From: Candidatus Latescibacterota bacterium | GTDB lineage: Bacteria; JAAXHH01 | Direction: 5' to 3' | Assembly: GCA_022821085.1 (NCBI GenBank) | Contig: JAJEEG010000006.1 | Location: 1,757,330 to 1,821,329, forward strand | DNA: 64,000 nucleotides | In this document: one piece after another, positions 51,236 to 60,648 of the stretch | Layout: each line of letters begins with the position of its first letter | Position numbering within the stretch: the stretch's first letter is position 1 | Program-made: the position numbers and the translations under genes | The notes under the pieces: generated by a model | What the model saw: the letters and a program-made list of their open reading frames with translations, nothing else | What the model was told of the DNA's origin: nothing | Databases searched by the model: none

Positions 51236-54200
51236 TCAGCGCCCAGGACCGTGCAGCCGCAGGGCTTTTCTGAAGCGTTCCTGGGAGACCCAGCGCGTGT
51301 TGTAGGCGCTTCGGTACGCTCGTAGGCCGGCTGCGTCCGGGTAAAGGGATTCCGGACCGTAGGGGTAGCCGGTCATCCCGTGGAAGGGCAGCGGTTCGAT
51401 CGTGGCGGCCGTCGCCGTGTTCAGGTCGCCCTCCTTCAGCCAGCCGTCGGTATGCAGGACGAAATCCCTCGTCCAGCCGGGCGGTGGTTCGGGCAGGTCC
51501 GCCGCATCGAAGGTCACCTTGATTTCCTCACCCGAACTGTAGATGACATAACGGTTGTCGGATGCCCGCAGCAGGGGCGTCACGTCGCCGTACCGCGTCC
51601 GGTATCCCTCGAAGGGAAGCCACTGGGGTTCGCCGCTCAGCACCTGGTAATCCCGGACAAACGGGCCATAGGGCGCGGTCCGGTACTCCCGGGAGTAGCC
51701 GCGGTAGTGCAGATCCGCGGTATCGGGCGACAGCCGGGTGATGCGCCTTTCGGCCCGCACGGGTTCGTCGACGGTAAAGAAGGCCTCGCTCCAGTACAAT
51801 TCCAGGTTCGTGGTGAGCCTTACCCGGTAGTCGGCGGCGGGAAAACGGTCCGTCAAGTCAATGAAAACGGTCTTGTGTTCCCCCGATGGGAAGCCGGTGT
51901 ACGGTAGCACGGTCCGCCACTGCCCCGTGCCGTCCGGCGTTTCCAGGTAAGGCGGGACCACGGCGGCGTTGCTGCGCTGGGACAGGGCCAGGTTGGAACT
52001 CGGCTCGACCGGCATGATCCAGCCGCACAGATACAGGTGGATCCGTTCCGCGCCCTTCAGATCGCCCAGGTCCAGCGTGATGGAGTGCATTTCGGGAACG
52101 CCCTGGTAGTCACCGAGTCTGTAATCACCGACGTACAGGTTGTCCCGTCCGGCGAGCGCGGGCAGAATGTCGTTGCCGTGGTGGTCGCGGGCTGCCACGG
52201 GCAGGCGCGGTTCGGTCACCGTATGGATCTCGAGATCCGGGTAGGGCGGCGGGAGGTACTTTTCATCCACGAAGATGTCCGTCTCCGCCGGATGGTCGAC
52301 GACCAGCAGTTCCATTTTGTCCATGTACACGGCGTCCCACAATTCCTCCACGACCCGGACCTCGTACTTCCCGTCCCGCATCCGCAACTGGTCGCCCCGG
52401 ATCTTCACGTAGTCCTTCGCCGCGTCCGGCCAGGCCGGCGCGCCGGTCTCCGTCAGGGCGCCGATGGCGCTTCTGGTCATCAAGTGGGTGACGAAAACAT
52501 ACCGGTCGCCGTTCCACGTGTAAAGCGAGGGGCATGATCCCTTGAGCCGCTGCGGTTCGACGATGAGCGTGCGGGATTCCGGATCGATCCGGTTCTGGGG
52601 GACGCCGTTGCTCCAGACGACCCGGATCACATCGGCCTTATCCCGGCTGCCGAGTCCGACGTGGGTGACGGAAGCGTCGACCCGCAGTGACTGGTAGTGC
52701 GCTCCGGCATTTACCTCGATCGTGGAACCTATGCCGTAGAAATTGTTCTTCCCGCTTCCTTCCAGGGCCGCGGCGAGCTGCACCTTGAGCCAGCCGTTCG
52801 CGTTGCCGCCGTCGTTCCGCAACACCAGGGGACGGCCGGCGGAAAGCACTGCGAGATCCAGGTCGCCGTCGTCGTCCAGGTCGCCGACCTCCAAATCTTC
52901 GATGGCCGGAGGCAGGCCGGGCAGCAGGTCGGCCCGTTCCTCGAATGTACCGTTGCCCAGGTTCCTGATCAGCCTGAGTCCCGACAGGCCTGGAACCGAA
53001 GCACCGGCAAGCGCGAGATCAATGAATCCGTCATTGTCGAAATCGAAGGGCCGGACGGCGGCGACATCGAGGCGGTCACACGCGTCGCGGAACGCCGGGG
53101 GCGTGTCCTCCCCGTCGAATCCACTGCCGCCGTCGTTCCACAACAGCCGGCAACCGACACCGCCGGTCCCCGACATGAAAAGGTCCAGCGCGCCGTCGTT
53201 GTTGAAATCGGCCGCGGCCACCGTATTCGCTCTGCCCCACCGGATCCCGCCGAATCGTTCCGTCCAGTCCACCCACCTGCCCTGCCGCAGATTCCGGTAG
53301 AACCGGTGCGCGCCATCGTCGAACAGCGCGACCACGTCCACGGCGCCGTCCAGGTCGAAGTCGCCCCAGGCCAGCGGCTGGCGAGGGGCTGCACCATCGA
53401 CATTACTACCCGTTTCGAGGAAACCCGACGAGGAGGTGGCCTCTTCAAAAGAACCTCCCTCCGTATGTCGATAGAACCGAAGCGCGCCCGTATTGGACTC
53501 CAGGATATCCAGGTCCCCGTCGTGGTCGAAATCCGTCCTGGAGACGGTGGAGAATCCCAACGCGGTCATCAGTCCGAGGGGCCGCGTGTCACTGTATTTT
53601 CCATCCCCTTCGTTACGGTACACCTGTGGCGATCTCGAACCCGATTTGAGGAAATCCATATCGCCGTCATTGTTGAAGTCTCCCGGGACCAGTCGAAATA
53701 ACCAATCTCTTTCTACACCAACCGCCCCCAGCGCCCATGAACTCCAAACGGTCTCCCAACCGTCCACGCGGTTGCGCAACACGGTCAGCCCGTCCGGGCC
53801 CGCCAGCGCCAGATCCAGCCGTCCGTCCCCGTCCGTGTCAGCCAGCGCCAGGTCCGACCACGTCCCCGGTGCCTGAAGCGACTCACCAACCATTGCGTCG
53901 CCCGCATCCACGAAGCGCATGTCGACCAGGGAGTCCGCCGCCACAACGGCCAGGTCGGGCGGCGCCGTCCGGAAATCGTAGAGCGGGGGTGACTGCTGCG
54001 AAGGATCCCCCAGGCGGTCCCGCGATGCCCGGTAGGCCGGGTCCACCACCAGCAGGTTGCCCAGGACGCCCGCGCTGGACTCGGCTGCTGCGCCATCCCC
54101 GCGGTTCAATGCGTCCAGGGTCCGGTCCAGCCAGGTCTGAATGTCGCCGGGAACGGGCTCGAGCAACCGGGACATCCTCCGGTACCCGGCCGTTGCTTCC

Positions 54201-54769
54201 CGCGACCGCCCCAACCGGACCAGGATTGCGTTCAACTCGACGAGCACGGCCAGGTTATCCGGTTCAAATTCGAGCATGGCCTGCAGTTCGTCCAGGGCAT
54301 CCTCTTCCTGGAGATCCGGACCCCGCAACCTTCTCATCTCGGTGAGGTACTTGTACCGGAGCACCACGTCGGACGCGTTATGTCCCACGGCATGGGCCAG
54401 CAGGCCAAGGGCGGCTTCGCGGTCTCCACGCGCCGCCACGATATCGGATTTGATGGAAAGCACTTCTCCATCCTCGGGAGCGAGATCCGCGGCCCGGTCT
54501 ATCGCCTCGGCGGCGCGCTCGAAGTCCTGAAGTTTCAGCAACGCCAGGGCCCGGTTCGCGTGACCCAGCGGTTCGCGGGGGACCAGCCGGGCCACCGACT
54601 CGAAGGAACCTGCCGCGCCTTCCAGGTCGTTCCGGTACAGGTAGGCCAGCCCGGTGTGCTTCGCGGAAAGGGCTTCCTCCCACACTTCGCGGGAAGGGGC
54701 GGACTCGCCACAGCCCGCGAGCAGGCACGCGGCCATCGATATACCCGTAATGGCGTTAACCATCCGCAT
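51236..54769 (-). CDS. Giant lipoprotein with TPR, VCBS/FG-GAP propeller and ASPIC/UnbV domains
   Basis: 1177 aa with lipobox LLAGC (residues about 14-20). Order: TPR-like helical repeats (25-230), VCBS/FG-GAP repeats with DxDxDG calcium-loop motifs ('DTDGDGRLDLALAG', 'DFNNDGDMDFLKSG', 'DFDLDGAVDVV', 'DFDNDGFIDLALAG', 'DLDDDGDLDLAVLS') around 280-670, an ASPIC/UnbV domain ('GIGSTIEVNAGAHYQSLRV...VGLGSRDKADVIRVVWSNG' region, 690-760), and a large beta-rich C-terminal part. Probable extracellular calcium-binding, glycan- or surface-interacting protein; function unknown. Confidence 0.9.
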   Translation of the reverse strand: MRMVNAITGISMAACLLAGCGESAPSREVWEEALSAKHTGLAYLYRNDLEGAAGSFESVARLVPREPLGHANRALALLKLQDFERAAEAIDRAADLAPEDGEVLSIKSDIVAARGDREAALGLLAHAVGHNASDVVLRYKYLTEMRRLRGPDLQEEDALDELQAMLEFEPDNLAVLVELNAILVRLGRSREATAGYRRMSRLLEPVPGDIQTWLDRTLDALNRGDGAAAESSAGVLGNLLVVDPAYRASRDRLGDPSQQSPPLYDFRTAPPDLAVVAADSLVDMRFVDAGDAMVGESLQAPGTWSDLALADTDGDGRLDLALAGPDGLTVLRNRVDGWETVWSSWALGAVGVERDWLFRLVPGDFNNDGDMDFLKSGSRSPQVYRNEGDGKYSDTRPLGLMTALGFSTVSRTDFDHDGDLDILESNTGALRFYRHTEGGSFEEATSSSGFLETGSNVDGAAPRQPLAWGDFDLDGAVDVVALFDDGAHRFYRNLRQGRWVDWTERFGGIRWGRANTVAAADFNNDGALDLFMSGTGGVGCRLLWNDGGSGFDGEDTPPAFRDACDRLDVAAVRPFDFDNDGFIDLALAGASVPGLSGLRLIRNLGNGTFEERADLLPGLPPAIEDLEVGDLDDDGDLDLAVLSAGRPLVLRNDGGNANGWLKVQLAAALEGSGKNNFYGIGSTIEVNAGAHYQSLRVDASVTHVGLGSRDKADVIRVVWSNGVPQNRIDPESRTLIVEPQRLKGSCPSLYTWNGDRYVFVTHLMTRSAIGALTETGAPAWPDAAKDYVKIRGDQLRMRDGKYEVRVVEELWDAVYMDKMELLVVDHPAETDIFVDEKYLPPPYPDLEIHTVTEPRLPVAARDHHGNDILPALAGRDNLYVGDYRLGDYQGVPEMHSITLDLGDLKGAERIHLYLCGWIMPVEPSSNLALSQRSNAAVVPPYLETPDGTGQWRTVLPYTGFPSGEHKTVFIDLTDRFPAADYRVRLTTNLELYWSEAFFTVDEPVRAERRITRLSPDTADLHYRGYSREYRTAPYGPFVRDYQVLSGEPQWLPFEGYRTRYGDVTPLLRASDNRYVIYSSGEEIKVTFDAADLPEPPPGWTRDFVLHTDGWLKEGDLNTATAATIEPLPFHGMTGYPYGPESLYPDAAGLRAYRSAYNTRWVSQERFRKALRLHGPGR

Positions 54770-54795
54770 TGAGCGTCACCTCTGATGGGAAAGGA

Positions 54796-55542
54796 CTAGA
54801 ACCGGTTGATGGACTTCAGTTCGCTGACGCCGTCCCGCGTCACGCTTTTCAGGGCGATGGCCACCCGGTTTTCTTCGTCGAGGGCGTCCCAGTACGTCCC
54901 CATGACCTCTTCCACCCCGCCTTCCAGGGGCATGAGCAGCGGATCGCCCGAGAACCCCGGAAGCGGATCGCCGTCGCCCATGTAGGTCGTCAGGCACAGT
55001 CCCAGCCCGGGCGGAGGCGGGTCCGGCCGGTAAGTCAGCCGGTCGGTACGGGCGGGATCGGCCGGATTCGCCCGGAGTACGCTCAGGGACACGGCGGGCG
55101 GTCCGTTCAGGTCCAGCATGCCGCTGATGCGGGGCGTGTAGTTCGGCGCGTCAGGCTCCCGTTCCCGGGTGGCCAGGGCGGACTCGAAGGTCCCGCCGCC
55201 GCGCAACGCGTCGTAAACCGTACGCGACTGGTCTCCGTTGGCAACGATGTAGGTCCCCGGCAGTTCGAGCATGGCCGGATAGATGATCAGTTCCGGCGCG
55301 TCCAACTTCGCGGGATCGACCGGTTCCGTGCGGAGCACCGGTCCCTCGATCGCGAACCGCCGGTTCCGGCTGCTGTCGCTGCGGCCCATGATCCAGTAGA
55401 GCAGGAGCCAGGCGTCGACGCCGGCCGACCGGCCGATGACCAGTCCCCGCCCCGGATAGCGGTTCGAGGCGATATGCCGTGCGAAGTTCTGTACCGCGAT
55501 CCGGGTGTCGTTCATTGGGCGATCCTGGACCGATCCCTTCAT
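54796..55542 (-). CDS. purO: IMP cyclohydrolase (PurO family)
   Basis: 248 aa. Its ATG overlaps the upstream gene's stop (ATGA, 55539-55542). 'NRYPGRGLVIGRSAGVDAWL', 'LYWIMGRSDSSRNRRF', 'LRTEPVDPAKL' and 'YIVANGDQSRTVYDAL' match PF07826-type IMP cyclohydrolases, the archaeal PurO family that is also found in bacteria. It would close the IMP ring from FAICAR, the last step of purine synthesis. No other pur gene is in the window. Confidence 0.82.
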   Translation of the reverse strand: MKGSVQDRPMNDTRIAVQNFARHIASNRYPGRGLVIGRSAGVDAWLLLYWIMGRSDSSRNRRFAIEGPVLRTEPVDPAKLDAPELIIYPAMLELPGTYIVANGDQSRTVYDALRGGGTFESALATREREPDAPNYTPRISGMLDLNGPPAVSLSVLRANPADPARTDRLTYRPDPPPPGLGLCLTTYMGDGDPLPGFSGDPLLMPLEGGVEEVMGTYWDALDEENRVAIALKSVTRDGVSELKSINRF

Positions 55543-56693
55543 TCGAACAGGCTCAACTGATTCGGGTCCTTTTCCAGGGTTCTTTCCCGGGGCGCCCTTT
55601 CCTCGTCGACGTCGCGGTCGAGGAGAAGCAGTGCGTCCGCCACGTCGCCGGCCACTTCCGCTTCCGAACCTTCGTGGACAGGTTTAAGCAGAAGGACTTC
55701 CTCCGGTTCGATATCGGGGTCGGACAACAGCGCCGCGCTGTGCGTACTGACCAACACCTGCCGGTCCGTGTTCCGCTGCATGCGCAGGATCAGGGCGGCC
55801 AGCCGGTTGACGATGCCCGGATGCAGGCAGAGCTCGGGTTCCTCCAGGAACAGCATGGATTCCCCTTCGAGCAGCGCCCACAACATGCCGATGAGCCGAA
55901 GTGTCCCGTCGGAGAATTGGTCCTCCCGCTGGATACCCGCCCTGGGCCGCCAGTGGGCGTACAGGGCCTGGAGATGGGGACGTCCGGTCTCCGGGTCCCG
56001 AATGAACTCGAGCTGCTCGAGCCGCGGCACGGCCGCCTTGAGCACCGCTTCGATCCGGGACAGGCGGGCTCTTCGGGTCCGGTCGTATTCCCGGGCGATG
56101 CGGTCCAGGAAGTCCTGCCCGTACGGGTCGCCCTCGAGCGTCCTGCCGCCGATCAGGTCCGCGTGGCGGAGCAGCGGTGGAACCAGGTGATGGTAGGTGA
56201 TGGCCTGAAAGTACCGGGCGATCTCCCGGAACGCCCGGTTGGCGGTGATCTGTTCCAGGTAGGTCTGGGTAAGCCGTACGATGTCTTCCCGGTCCTCATC
56301 GTTCGGCCGGTCGAGTATGACGGCCTCGTCTTTGCTCACCCGTTCATAGGTAATCAGCGTATGCCGGTTCCCCCGGGCCTGCTGCTTCAGTCCGAGCTCA
56401 TAACGCCAGGTCTCACGTCCGTTCAACGGGTCGCAGAACCGCACCTCGATCGCGATATCCGGATCCCTGCGCGCGGCGAGATTCCGGATCTTGGTCATGC
56501 CGCCTCGGTCCGCGACGGCCTTCTGAAGTCCCCCGCTCTCCTCCTTGGCTATATCCCGGAGAAACCGGAACACGTCCATCAGGTTGGACTTCCCGGACGC
56601 GTTGGGGCCTACGACGAACTGCCGCTTCTGCAGATCGACGTTGATCCGCGGGAAATTCCGCCAGTTTCTGACTTTCAGATGACGCACATACAT
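55539..56693 (-). CDS. AAA15-family ATPase (RecF/SMC/OLD-like)
   Basis: 384 aa from ATG 56693 (AGGAG upstream). Walker A 'VVGPNASGKSNLMDVF' (residues about 27-42), a central helical insertion with 'TYHHLVPPLLRHAD', the signature 'FSDGTLRLIGMLWALLEGE', Walker B 'LFLEEPELCLHPGI' and 'STHSAALLSD'. No TOPRIM nuclease is present. Single-gene ATPases of this type are often defence or stress elements, but without an effector partner I leave the role open. Coupled by 4-bp overlap to the IMP cyclohydrolase gene. Confidence 0.88.
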   Translation of the reverse strand: MYVRHLKVRNWRNFPRINVDLQKRQFVVGPNASGKSNLMDVFRFLRDIAKEESGGLQKAVADRGGMTKIRNLAARRDPDIAIEVRFCDPLNGRETWRYELGLKQQARGNRHTLITYERVSKDEAVILDRPNDEDREDIVRLTQTYLEQITANRAFREIARYFQAITYHHLVPPLLRHADLIGGRTLEGDPYGQDFLDRIAREYDRTRRARLSRIEAVLKAAVPRLEQLEFIRDPETGRPHLQALYAHWRPRAGIQREDQFSDGTLRLIGMLWALLEGESMLFLEEPELCLHPGIVNRLAALILRMQRNTDRQVLVSTHSAALLSDPDIEPEEVLLLKPVHEGSEAEVAGDVADALLLLDRDVDEERAPRERTLEKDPNQLSLFE

Positions 56694-56719
56694 GGGCCGC
56701 TCCTGCGATCCACGGTGTA

Positions 56720-57910
56720 CTAGTCGAAAAAGCCCTGGTCGTCTTCCTTCAGGTAGGCCAGCGCCCTGTCCGGCACCAGGTCGACCCCCAGGCCGGGGCT
56801 GTCCCACACGTCGATGAAGCCGTCTTTCACGATCGTTTCCGGCAAACCCTCCACGATGTCGTACCACCAGGACGGGTTGCCGACGGGGTATTCGAAGGCG
56901 ATGTAGTTGGGCGGCATGGCGGCCGAGGCGTGCACCAGGGCGGCGAGGCCGATCAGGCCGTCTATGACGCCGTGGGGCGCCATGAGCACGCCGTGGAGGT
57001 CGGCGTATTCCGCGATCCACTTCAGTTCCGCGATCCCGCCCACGTCGGCCGGGTCGGGGCCCACCACGTCCACGGCCCTTTTCTCGATGAGATCGACGAA
57101 GTTCTCCCGGAGATAGATCTGTTCCCCCGTGTGTATCGGCGTGGAAGTCCTCGAATTCACTTCCCGGTAGAGGTCCGCCAGGACGAAGGGCGTATAGTCG
57201 CCGGTGATCATGTCTTCCAGCCACATGATATGCAGGTGTTCCACGGCTTTCGCCAGCCGCAGGGCGTCCGGCACGAGCATGCCGGGACCGCAGTCGAGGG
57301 CCAGGCCGACCTCATCGCCGAGGACCGCCTTCATGGCTTCGATGCAGGCCACCAGGTGCTTCAGGCCCTTCTCGGTAAGCGGGCCGCGGTTACCGTGAAA
57401 GCCGTGCTGCTGCAGGTCGCCGTAGAAGAAATCTGGGACCTGCGACGGCATCTGGCTATGGAAGCTGATGCCCTGCTTGATGATGGTGAACCCCTCGGGC
57501 GCCGCCTTCATCCGGGCCATGTCCTCCGCGTAGTCCTCCACGGTGGCGCCCTTCATGGGAAACCGCACGGCGCCGTTGTAGACCCGGACCCGGTCCCGCA
57601 TCTTGCCGCCCAGCAGCTTGTACACCGGCAGTCCGGCCGCCTTGCCCGCGATATCCCACAGGGCCATCTCGATGGCGCTTACCGCGCTGCCCCAGGGCTT
57701 GAAACTGCCCAGCCGCCGTATGCTCGCGACAACGCGGTTCACGTCCGTGGGATCCTGGCCGATGATGTGATCACGGTAGAACAGGACATGGGGCTTCATG
57801 TAGGGCTTGGAGTTTTCGATCTGCCCCAGCCCGTGGATCCCCTCGTCCGTCGTGATCCGTACCACGGGGTTCTGGCCGATCACGGCACATTTCAGGTCGG
57901 TGATCTTCAT
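56720..57910 (-). CDS. Enolase-superfamily (mandelate racemase-like) dehydratase
   Basis: 396 aa from ATG 57910, behind GGGAG. N-terminal cap 'VVRITTDEGIHGLGQIENSK'; barrel metal ligands D in 'LALDCGPGM', E in 'MWLEDMITG', E in 'HTGEQIYLR'; catalytic-His candidate in 'LMAPHGVIDG'. Pattern fits sugar-acid dehydratases (galactonate/gluconate type). Its start overlaps the stop of the PhyH-family gene (ATGA, 57907-57910), so the two are coupled; a similar enolase-superfamily + PhyH association occurs at 12508-14684. Confidence 0.9.
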   Translation of the reverse strand: MKITDLKCAVIGQNPVVRITTDEGIHGLGQIENSKPYMKPHVLFYRDHIIGQDPTDVNRVVASIRRLGSFKPWGSAVSAIEMALWDIAGKAAGLPVYKLLGGKMRDRVRVYNGAVRFPMKGATVEDYAEDMARMKAAPEGFTIIKQGISFHSQMPSQVPDFFYGDLQQHGFHGNRGPLTEKGLKHLVACIEAMKAVLGDEVGLALDCGPGMLVPDALRLAKAVEHLHIMWLEDMITGDYTPFVLADLYREVNSRTSTPIHTGEQIYLRENFVDLIEKRAVDVVGPDPADVGGIAELKWIAEYADLHGVLMAPHGVIDGLIGLAALVHASAAMPPNYIAFEYPVGNPSWWYDIVEGLPETIVKDGFIDVWDSPGLGVDLVPDRALAYLKEDDQGFFD

Positions 57911-58788
57911 GCGGGACTCCCTGTGTTCTGTTGCAGCCGGCTCTCCCATCCCGCCGGCCGACCGGCCGCCTCCCAGGCGGTCATTTCGTCCAGCAGGCGT
58001 TCGACGATGTCCTTCGGTCCCTGGAATCCTCCCTGTCGCTTCATCTCGCGTACGCCTTCCGACAACAGGTTCCGGTGTTCCTCGATGGGACCCGCACCGG
58101 GCGTCCAGGACGCGTAGGACGTGCAGTACCTTTGAAACATGGTGCGCCGCGGCGGGTCGTGCAAGGGCCAGGGCAGCGCACCGTGACAAAGCGCTTCGGT
58201 AAACACGACGGCGTCCCCGGCGTTGACGGGCACGTTGACGACCGTCGGCAGGCCGGATCGGATGTCGATGTGTTCCGGCCGTTCGAAATAGGTCTTGTGG
58301 CTGCCGGGAATGCACACGAAACCGGCCCCCTCGGGCACGTCCACCAGGGAAACGGCCGCGTTGAGGAAGGTGGCGAACACTTCGCCGTCCGCGGCCTGGT
58401 AATCGTTGGCCGGGTTCCTCCACGCCCCGGATGCGCCGTTGTGCAGCGTGATCTCGTCGCTGTCCGGCCGGTTCACCGTGAGGGCCGACAGCAGATGCTG
58501 GGGCCGCTGCCGCGTCAGGGCGAGCACGACGCGCATGATCGGCAGGTTGAGGATCAACCGGTCGAAGACCGGATCTACGTACTCGGCGTGGAGAATGGCC
58601 CGTGCGGCCGTCGGTTTTTTGCCGGGGTCTTCATAGGAACAGAGCGGCGGCGGCAGTGCCTCCTCTTCCATCCCGTGCCATTCGTCGCACCGCGCGATCA
58701 TGTGATCCAGGTCCTCGGGCGTGACGACCTGGCGAAGGACGAGATAGCCGTGCAGATCGAAAAGCCACTTCTCTCTATTGGATAGCAT
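57907..58788 (-). CDS. PhyH-family protein with HxG in place of HxD
   Basis: 293 aa. The family core is present: 'AAVSLVDVPEGAGFVCIPGSHK' region (about 144-165), distal His H202 in 'ALCHGALPW', and Arg 214/215 in 'PPRRTMFQRY' for 2-oxoglutarate. The proximal motif is H116-N-G118, lacking the metal-binding Asp/Glu. Fe(II)/2OG halogenases show this loss (HxA or HxG) because halide takes the carboxylate's place. Many uncharacterised PhyH proteins of such genomes may also have it, so halogenation is only a hypothesis. Coupled to the enolase-superfamily gene downstream. Confidence 0.82.
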   Translation of the reverse strand: MLSNREKWLFDLHGYLVLRQVVTPEDLDHMIARCDEWHGMEEEALPPPLCSYEDPGKKPTAARAILHAEYVDPVFDRLILNLPIMRVVLALTRQRPQHLLSALTVNRPDSDEITLHNGASGAWRNPANDYQAADGEVFATFLNAAVSLVDVPEGAGFVCIPGSHKTYFERPEHIDIRSGLPTVVNVPVNAGDAVVFTEALCHGALPWPLHDPPRRTMFQRYCTSYASWTPGAGPIEEHRNLLSEGVREMKRQGGFQGPKDIVERLLDEMTAWEAAGRPAGWESRLQQNTGSPA

Positions 58789-58801
58789 GTAACTCGCCCC
58801 G

Positions 58802-60313
58802 TCAATTCACATAGGCGTTATGGAACGCAATCCACTTGGGAAGGACTTCCTCGATCACCTCCCGGGGCGGCAGGAACGCGATCCTCAGATGACTGGTTCC
58901 CGGCCGCTGTCCGAACCCCTCGCCGTTGACCGTGACCAGCCCGGTCCGCTCCAGGAGTTCCATGCAGTAATCGAAGTCGTTCGTTCCTTCCGGCAGCCTG
59001 TCCAGCCTGGGGAACAGGTACATAGCCCCGGTCCGCCCGAAACAGGAAACGCCTTCCATGTGGTCGAATCCCGACCTGATCATGACCGCCTTGTCGTGGA
59101 GGTCTTCGAGGATGGTCCTGCGCTCATTCGTGAAGCGTCGGTAGGGCTCGGCGTTCTCGGGCGGCGGATTGACAAGCAGGTACATCATCAGCTGACCGAC
59201 CGTGTTCGAACAGATGTTCACCGACGCCTGCTTGAGCACGAGATCGGTAAACGACAAATCGGTGTCCCGGATGCGCGGCGCGTTTCTGATCTCGAGGTAT
59301 CCGCCCCGGTGGCCGCACTCGCCGTAGAACCCCTTCGAGGTACTGTGCACGCTGAACAGCGGAACATCGCTGCGACCCAGCGCCCGGGCGAAGGACACGA
59401 ACCCCGCGTCCCCGCCGTAGACGTTCTCCTGGTAGACCTCGTCGGCGATGATGGCCAGGCCGTTGTCGCCGGCAAAGGCAACCACCTCCCTGACGGTCTC
59501 TTCGTTCAGTACCGCGCCGGTCGGGTTGCCCGGGTTGATGACCACGATGGCCTTGACGTCCACGCCGCGCCCGCGGGCTTCTTCCAGGGAAGATTCCAGC
59601 AGGTCCCGGTCCAGGGCCCAACCCGACTCCTCGTCGAGGAAATAGTCGACCTGCACGCCGCCGCAACGCTTGATGGCCGCCGAGTACAGCGGATACTGGG
59701 GAATGGGGATCATGATGCCGTCCGACGCGTCGTCGATCAACAGGTCGATGACGTACCGCACGGCTTCGCTGGCGCCGTTGGTGATGAATATCTGCTCCGG
59801 GTCGGAACGGGGAACGTCGCCGCCGTCCGCACCGTCCCTGCGGTCTATGAAATCCGCCACGGCTTCCCGGATGAACCGCGGACCGCTGCTGTCCGAGTAC
59901 GCGCCCATGCCGGTCTCCATCTGCGACAGGTAGCGTTCGCTGAGATCGAGCACGTAGTCGGAGCAAAAATCGTCATGATCCAGGCCGGCTGGTCCGCCTG
60001 GTCCGCCTGGTCCGCCTGGTCCGCCTGGTCCGCCTGGTCCTCCCGGTCCGTCCAGGGCGCCGCCGTTAAACAACGCTTTGAGCCGGTGTTCGCGCTCGAT
60101 GCGAACGGGATGTTCGACCAGGCTCAGCACCTCCCGGTAGAAGGAGATGGGCTGCTGGCCAAGTGCCTGGGGGTTGCCGAGATTGCACGGGATGATGCGT
60201 CTTCCACGCTGCTTCAGTTCGGCCGCCCGCCGGGGAATCGGCCCCCGCACGGCGTACTCCATTTCGAGTATCCTGCGGTTGACCGTCATGTCCCAGGGTG
60301 CTTTGACGCGCAT
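58802..60313 (-). CDS. Alanine aminotransferase, eukaryote-like type
   Basis: 503 aa. 'MEYAVRGPIPRRAAELKQRG' and 'NLGNPQALGQQPISFYREV' are the hallmarks of the alanine-transaminase (GPT-like) branch. PLP site: 'INPGNPTGAVL' and the Lys in 'HSTSKGFYGECGHRGGY'. A (Gly-Gly-Pro)n insert near residues 92-112 is encoded by a 9-bp minisatellite. Interconverts alanine/2-oxoglutarate and pyruvate/glutamate. It begins the minus-strand group that includes the PhyH and enolase-superfamily genes. Confidence 0.92.
   Translation of the reverse strand: MRVKAPWDMTVNRRILEMEYAVRGPIPRRAAELKQRGRRIIPCNLGNPQALGQQPISFYREVLSLVEHPVRIEREHRLKALFNGGALDGPGGPGGPGGPGGPGGPGGPAGLDHDDFCSDYVLDLSERYLSQMETGMGAYSDSSGPRFIREAVADFIDRRDGADGGDVPRSDPEQIFITNGASEAVRYVIDLLIDDASDGIMIPIPQYPLYSAAIKRCGGVQVDYFLDEESGWALDRDLLESSLEEARGRGVDVKAIVVINPGNPTGAVLNEETVREVVAFAGDNGLAIIADEVYQENVYGGDAGFVSFARALGRSDVPLFSVHSTSKGFYGECGHRGGYLEIRNAPRIRDTDLSFTDLVLKQASVNICSNTVGQLMMYLLVNPPPENAEPYRRFTNERRTILEDLHDKAVMIRSGFDHMEGVSCFGRTGAMYLFPRLDRLPEGTNDFDYCMELLERTGLVTVNGEGFGQRPGTSHLRIAFLPPREVIEEVLPKWIAFHNAYVN
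59988..60056 (-). repeat. 9-bp coding minisatellite in the aminotransferase
   Basis: ggtccgcct repeated six to seven times (plus strand), encoding Gly-Gly-Pro units on the minus strand, placed in a surface region between two conserved segments. Confidence 0.9.
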
Positions 60314-60648
60314 GGTTCCCGGTTCCGGTGGGTTGTGTTTTCAGATTCACTTAGATTATAGAATCCCTCTGCGTGTTTGTCGATGTATAAATGTCCGCCC
60401 CCCGCGATCGCATTCGGCGAATAATTGCTTGACCGCCCTTTGGGCACGGGGTAACTTCGCCCTATACCGAACCCTATGCAGACCGTGAAAGGTACGAACT
60501 TTCCATCTTCGCCTGCAGGCGGACTGCCGCCATACCATACCGCCCATCGTCTCGCGCCGGCCATGCGGCCGGACTTCAAGCGAATGACCGGAGACGGGCG
60601 TGTGTTGGCTATACGCGGAGCGAGCGCAGGAGATACCCGGGAGGAATC
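60314..60648. other. Divergent intergenic region, 335 bp
   Basis: Lies between the aminotransferase (minus) and the NHL lipoprotein (plus). TTGACC at 60429-60434 with TAACTT 17 bp later is a weak promoter candidate for the plus strand. AT-rich sequence at 60340-60390 probably serves the minus-strand gene. No gene or stable RNA recognised. Confidence 0.5.
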
